Source of the DNA: an uncultured Clostridia bacterium
Lineage (GTDB): Bacteria; Bacillota; Clostridia; Christensenellales; Borkfalkiaceae
Reading direction: 5' to 3'
Assembly: GCA_947587775.1 (NCBI GenBank)
Contig: CANPYD010000043.1
Span: 1 to 8,230, forward strand
Length of the DNA stretch: 8,230 nt
Below the pieces are notes generated by a model that made no database searches, had not been told where the DNA came from, and saw nothing but the letters and a program-made list of their open reading frames with translations. Each line of letters begins with the position of its first letter. Positions within the stretch are counted from its first letter, which is position 1. The position numbers and the translations under genes were made by a program. Of this stretch, positions 5,305 to 8,230 are shown one piece after another.

Positions 5305-8230
5305 GACTTACGGAAGAACAGGCGCGCGCCGTCCAAACGAAGGGGCGGGTCATCGTCTCCGCGGCGGCGGGGAGCGGAAAGACCGCCGTCATGATCGAGC
5401 GGCTCGTCGGGCTCGTGCTCGCGGGCGCGGATGTGAGGGAAGTGCTCGCCGTCACCTTCACCAAAAAGGCGGCGGCCCAGATGCGCGACCGTCTCCGCAG
5501 TGCGCTCTCCGAACGGCTTGCACGGGCGGAGGGGGAAGAGCGGGAGCGGCTCCGCATCCAGCTTGCCGAACTTCCGCTCGCCGAGATCAGTACGATCCAT
5601 TCCTTTTGCGGACGGCTCGTGCGGTCGAACTTCTTCCTCGCCGATACGGACGCCGCCTTCCGCATCATCTCTCCCGACGACGCCGAGGGGCAGACCTTGA
5701 AAAACCACGCCCTCGATACTGTGTTTGAAGAGGCGTATGCGGCCAAAGACCCCGAATTTTTCAACCTTCTCGGCGTGTATTTCCGCAAGAAAAAGGACTT
5801 GAAACTCAGGCGCATCCTTCTTTCCCTGCACGCAAGCATGCGGGAGACCGCCCACTGGCGGGAAGAGTCGCTTTGCGAGAAGGATAATTTCGGCGAAGCG
5901 TGCGAATATCTTGCCCAATGGTATCGGCGGCGTGCGGAGCTCCTGTCCGCGCGGCTCGACGATCTCGGCGCATTCTTTGCGGAAAACAATCCCCGCGCGC
6001 TCGCGGTGGCGGCGGACGTCGTGGCGGCCTGCAACGCGCTCTCGGGAAAGACACTCTTCGAGATGATCGGGATCGCCTCCGAGCCCATTCAAATCGGCAT
6101 CATGCCGCGCATGACCAAGGCGACGGGGGAAGAGCTTGCCGCGCTCAAATTTCTCTCGGGCGCGAGTAAGGCGATCAAGGCGATCTATGCCGAGCTCCGC
6201 GGGTTCTCCGATGAGGAGACGGAGAAACAGGCACAGGCGGACGCGGACGGGAGAAGACGGGCGCTCTTTTCCCTCGTGCTCCGCTTCGACGACGTCTATA
6301 CCGCCCTCAAACGGGAGGCGAACGTGCTCGATTACAACGATCTCGAGCAGCTCACATTGAAAATTTTGGAAAACGAGGAGGCCCGCCGCGCCGTCCGCGC
6401 GAGGTTTACCTATCTTTTCGTGGACGAATATCAGGACGTCAACCGCATGCAGGAGCGCATTCTCTCACTTCTTGCGGGGGAAGAGGTCTTTCTCGTCGGC
6501 GACAGCAAACAGGCGATCTACGGCTTCCGCGGGAGCAATTCGGCCTTCTTCGAGGAAAAGCGCAGGGAATTTTCCGCCTTCGGGGGAGATCTGCTGCTTA
6601 CGATGAATTTCCGCTCCGCGCCCGCCGTGATCGACGCCGTGAGCCGCGTCTTCGGATCCCTGTTCCCGTCCTACGAACCCATGCGTCCGTGCGAGCGGTT
6701 CGGGGAACATGCGGGCGGGGTGCTCGTCCACATCGTCCCCAAGGAAAAGAGTGAACCCAAAAAACTTTCCGTCTATTCTGTCACGGGAAACACGGGCATG
6801 GATACCCCAGATCAGATCGCGGAGCGCATTGCCGACATCATAGAAGATGAACTCGCGCGCGGCGAGGAAGAGGGGATCTTCGATGCGGACAGCGGGAGCG
6901 TTCGCAAAGCCACATTCGGGGACATTGCCGTCCTCGTCCGCAAGAATTCGGGGGAAATGGACAGGGTCGTGCGCGCGCTGAACGCGCGGGATATCCCCGT
7001 CTCCGCTTCCGCAAAGGTCAATGTGTGCGACTTCTTCGAGGTGCGGCTCCTCATCGACTGGCTCTCCTATCTCGACAATGCGGAGCAGGACATCCCCATG
7101 GCGAGCGCGATGCTCTCCGCCGTCGGCGGGCTGGATGAGGAAGAGCTCGCCGCCGTCCGCCTGCGCTTTCCCTCCGCCTATACCTTCCGCACCGCCTGCA
7201 AGATGTATGCGGACAAGATGGCGGATCCTCTCTCGCAAAAACTCAAAAACTTTTTCCGTACGGCGGAAGCCCTCCGTCTCCGTGCGCAGGCGCTTCCCGC
7301 CTCGGATATCTTAGGGTCACTCCTCGCGAGCGGGCTCGAGGCGCAGATTGCGGCGTCGGGAAGCGGCTCCATGCGACTTTCGCGGGTGCGGCGGTTCCTC
7401 TCGGAGAGCGAGGGCATGAGCGTGCATGCCTTCCTCGCAAAGCTCAAGACGATGGGGTACCGCCTCGATTATGCGGGCGGCGGGGGCGAGGACGCCGTGC
7501 AGGTGCTCACCATGCATGCGTCCAAGGGGCTGGAATTTCCCGTTGTCATTCTCGCCGATCTCGACGTTCCCTTCCATGGGGCGGACCGTGACGACGTGCT
7601 CTTTACGGAGCAGTTCGGCGCCGCGCCCGCTGCGTTCGGCGAGGACAGGGTCGCCCGCGAGACGGTGCTCCGCCGCGCCACCGTAAAATTGCAGGAAGAA
7701 GAGGAACTTTCGGGGGAGCGGAATCTCCTCTACGTCGCCATGACCCGTGCAAAATACCGCCTGCATATGATCTTCGAGGGCAGGGAACGCGCCGTCGATC
7801 CCGTCTTTGCGGACAGACTCTCCGATCTCGTCGATCTCACATGTTTTGCGGACTGCGCCGCACCCCTTACATACGAGAGGGAGCCCATCGCCCGCCATGC
7901 GCTTGCGGGCAAGGGGGAGACGGCCTCGGTCGAAAAGCTCCTCGCTCTCTATCAAAAGCCCTATCCCTATGAGAGCAGCGTCCTTCTCCCGCTCAAGAGT
8001 TCCGCGACGGGGCTCATGCGGGAAGAAAAATCACACAGCGCTCCCGAAAAGAAGGAGCAGGGAGCGCACGGGGGGCATTCCACGGATGAGGGCCTCGCCT
8101 ATCATGCCTTTTTGGAGCATGTCCGCTTCGGGCAGTCCGCCGCGGAAGAGCTTGCGCGCATGCGCGAAGAGGGGATCTTGAGCGAAGAGCAGCTCTCCCT
8201 TTTGAGCGTTGAGAACCTGCGGGCGATCCT
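5301..8230 (+). CDS. addA: ATP-dependent helicase/nuclease subunit A (AddA), 3' end beyond window
   Basis: The frame stays open from the ATG at 5301 to the window edge, giving 976 complete codons. AddA is a UvrD/RecB-like superfamily 1A helicase with a C-terminal RecB-family nuclease and is the motor of the AddAB complex. Motifs appear in order: Q motif LTEEQ (3-7); Walker A AAAGSGKT with K27; motif Ia TFTKKAA; ISTIHSFCGRL; Walker B VDEYQD (374-379); motif III VGDSKQAIYGFRGS (from 399); motif IV LTMNFRS; motif V VLTMHASKGLEF (735-746); and motif VI LLYVAMTRAK with R816. The segment LPLKSSATGL and then GLAYHAFLE with H935 mark entry into the nuclease domain. Its catalytic D-x-K and Q-x-x-x-Y motifs lie outside the window. 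Bacillus AddA is about 1,230 residues, so roughly 250 should be missing. The motor looks fully functional. Confidence 0.97.
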   Translation, partial: MRLTEEQARAVQTKGRVIVSAAAGSGKTAVMIERLVGLVLAGADVREVLAVTFTKKAAAQMRDRLRSALSERLARAEGEERERLRIQLAELPLAEISTIHSFCGRLVRSNFFLADTDAAFRIISPDDAEGQTLKNHALDTVFEEAYAAKDPEFFNLLGVYFRKKKDLKLRRILLSLHASMRETAHWREESLCEKDNFGEACEYLAQWYRRRAELLSARLDDLGAFFAENNPRALAVAADVVAACNALSGKTLFEMIGIASEPIQIGIMPRMTKATGEELAALKFLSGASKAIKAIYAELRGFSDEETEKQAQADADGRRRALFSLVLRFDDVYTALKREANVLDYNDLEQLTLKILENEEARRAVRARFTYLFVDEYQDVNRMQERILSLLAGEEVFLVGDSKQAIYGFRGSNSAFFEEKRREFSAFGGDLLLTMNFRSAPAVIDAVSRVFGSLFPSYEPMRPCERFGEHAGGVLVHIVPKEKSEPKKLSVYSVTGNTGMDTPDQIAERIADIIEDELARGEEEGIFDADSGSVRKATFGDIAVLVRKNSGEMDRVVRALNARDIPVSASAKVNVCDFFEVRLLIDWLSYLDNAEQDIPMASAMLSAVGGLDEEELAAVRLRFPSAYTFRTACKMYADKMADPLSQKLKNFFRTAEALRLRAQALPASDILGSLLASGLEAQIAASGSGSMRLSRVRRFLSESEGMSVHAFLAKLKTMGYRLDYAGGGGEDAVQVLTMHASKGLEFPVVILADLDVPFHGADRDDVLFTEQFGAAPAAFGEDRVARETVLRRATVKLQEEEELSGERNLLYVAMTRAKYRLHMIFEGRERAVDPVFADRLSDLVDLTCFADCAAPLTYEREPIARHALAGKGETASVEKLLALYQKPYPYESSVLLPLKSSATGLMREEKSHSAPEKKEQGAHGGHSTDEGLAYHAFLEHVRFGQSAAEELARMREEGILSEEQLSLLSVENLRAI

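Noticed and set aside
5172..6092. 306-codon open frame on the minus strand spanning the addB/addA junction
   Set aside because: The opposite strand encodes two clearly conserved proteins. The antisense translation shows no domain, and long antisense frames are expected in GC-rich coding DNA.

Overview
The window is a GC-rich chromosomal segment, most likely from an anaerobic Firmicute (Bacillota, Clostridia-like). This rests on the tilS-hpt gene pair, an addB-addA helicase-nuclease operon in Bacillus/Clostridium order, a Gram-positive-style lipoprotein and strong AGGAGG-type ribosome binding sites. The palindromic GC-rich intergenic repeats also resemble repeats I associate with gut Clostridia. 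The species cannot be named from the sequence alone.

Layout. Positions 1-297 (+) are the last 98 codons of tilS (tRNA-Ile lysidine synthetase). Positions 298-583 are non-coding and packed with short palindromes: two near-identical 31-bp units, two further hairpins, and a 40-bp unit present 2.9 times in tandem. Positions 584-1123 (+) are hpt (hypoxanthine phosphoribosyltransferase). Its stop codon runs straight into a hairpin that can terminate transcription from both sides. Positions 1172-2149 (-) encode a 325-residue lipoprotein of unknown function, convergent with hpt. A 131-bp intergenic region (2150-2280) carries two divergent promoters, one for the lipoprotein and one for the nuclease operon. 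Positions 2281-5304 (+) are addB (1007 aa). Positions 5301-8230 (+) are addA, overlapping addB by 4 bp and cut off by the window edge inside the C-terminal nuclease domain.

How the genes work together. AddA and AddB form the heterodimer that processes double-strand DNA ends for homologous recombination, equivalent in role to RecBCD. AddA carries the helicase motor and one nuclease. AddB carries a second RecB-type nuclease and an iron-sulfur cluster. TilS modifies the tRNA-Ile anticodon wobble base and Hpt salvages purines. These two are commonly adjacent in Firmicutes, usually with ftsH next, but here an unrelated convergent gene follows instead. The lipoprotein has no visible link to any neighbour.

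Most of the window is ordinary housekeeping DNA. The points most worth a second look are the cluster of seven palindromes, all with three-base loops, between tilS and hpt; the absence of a recognisable Walker A motif in AddB; and the uncharacterised lipoprotein with its own strong promoter.
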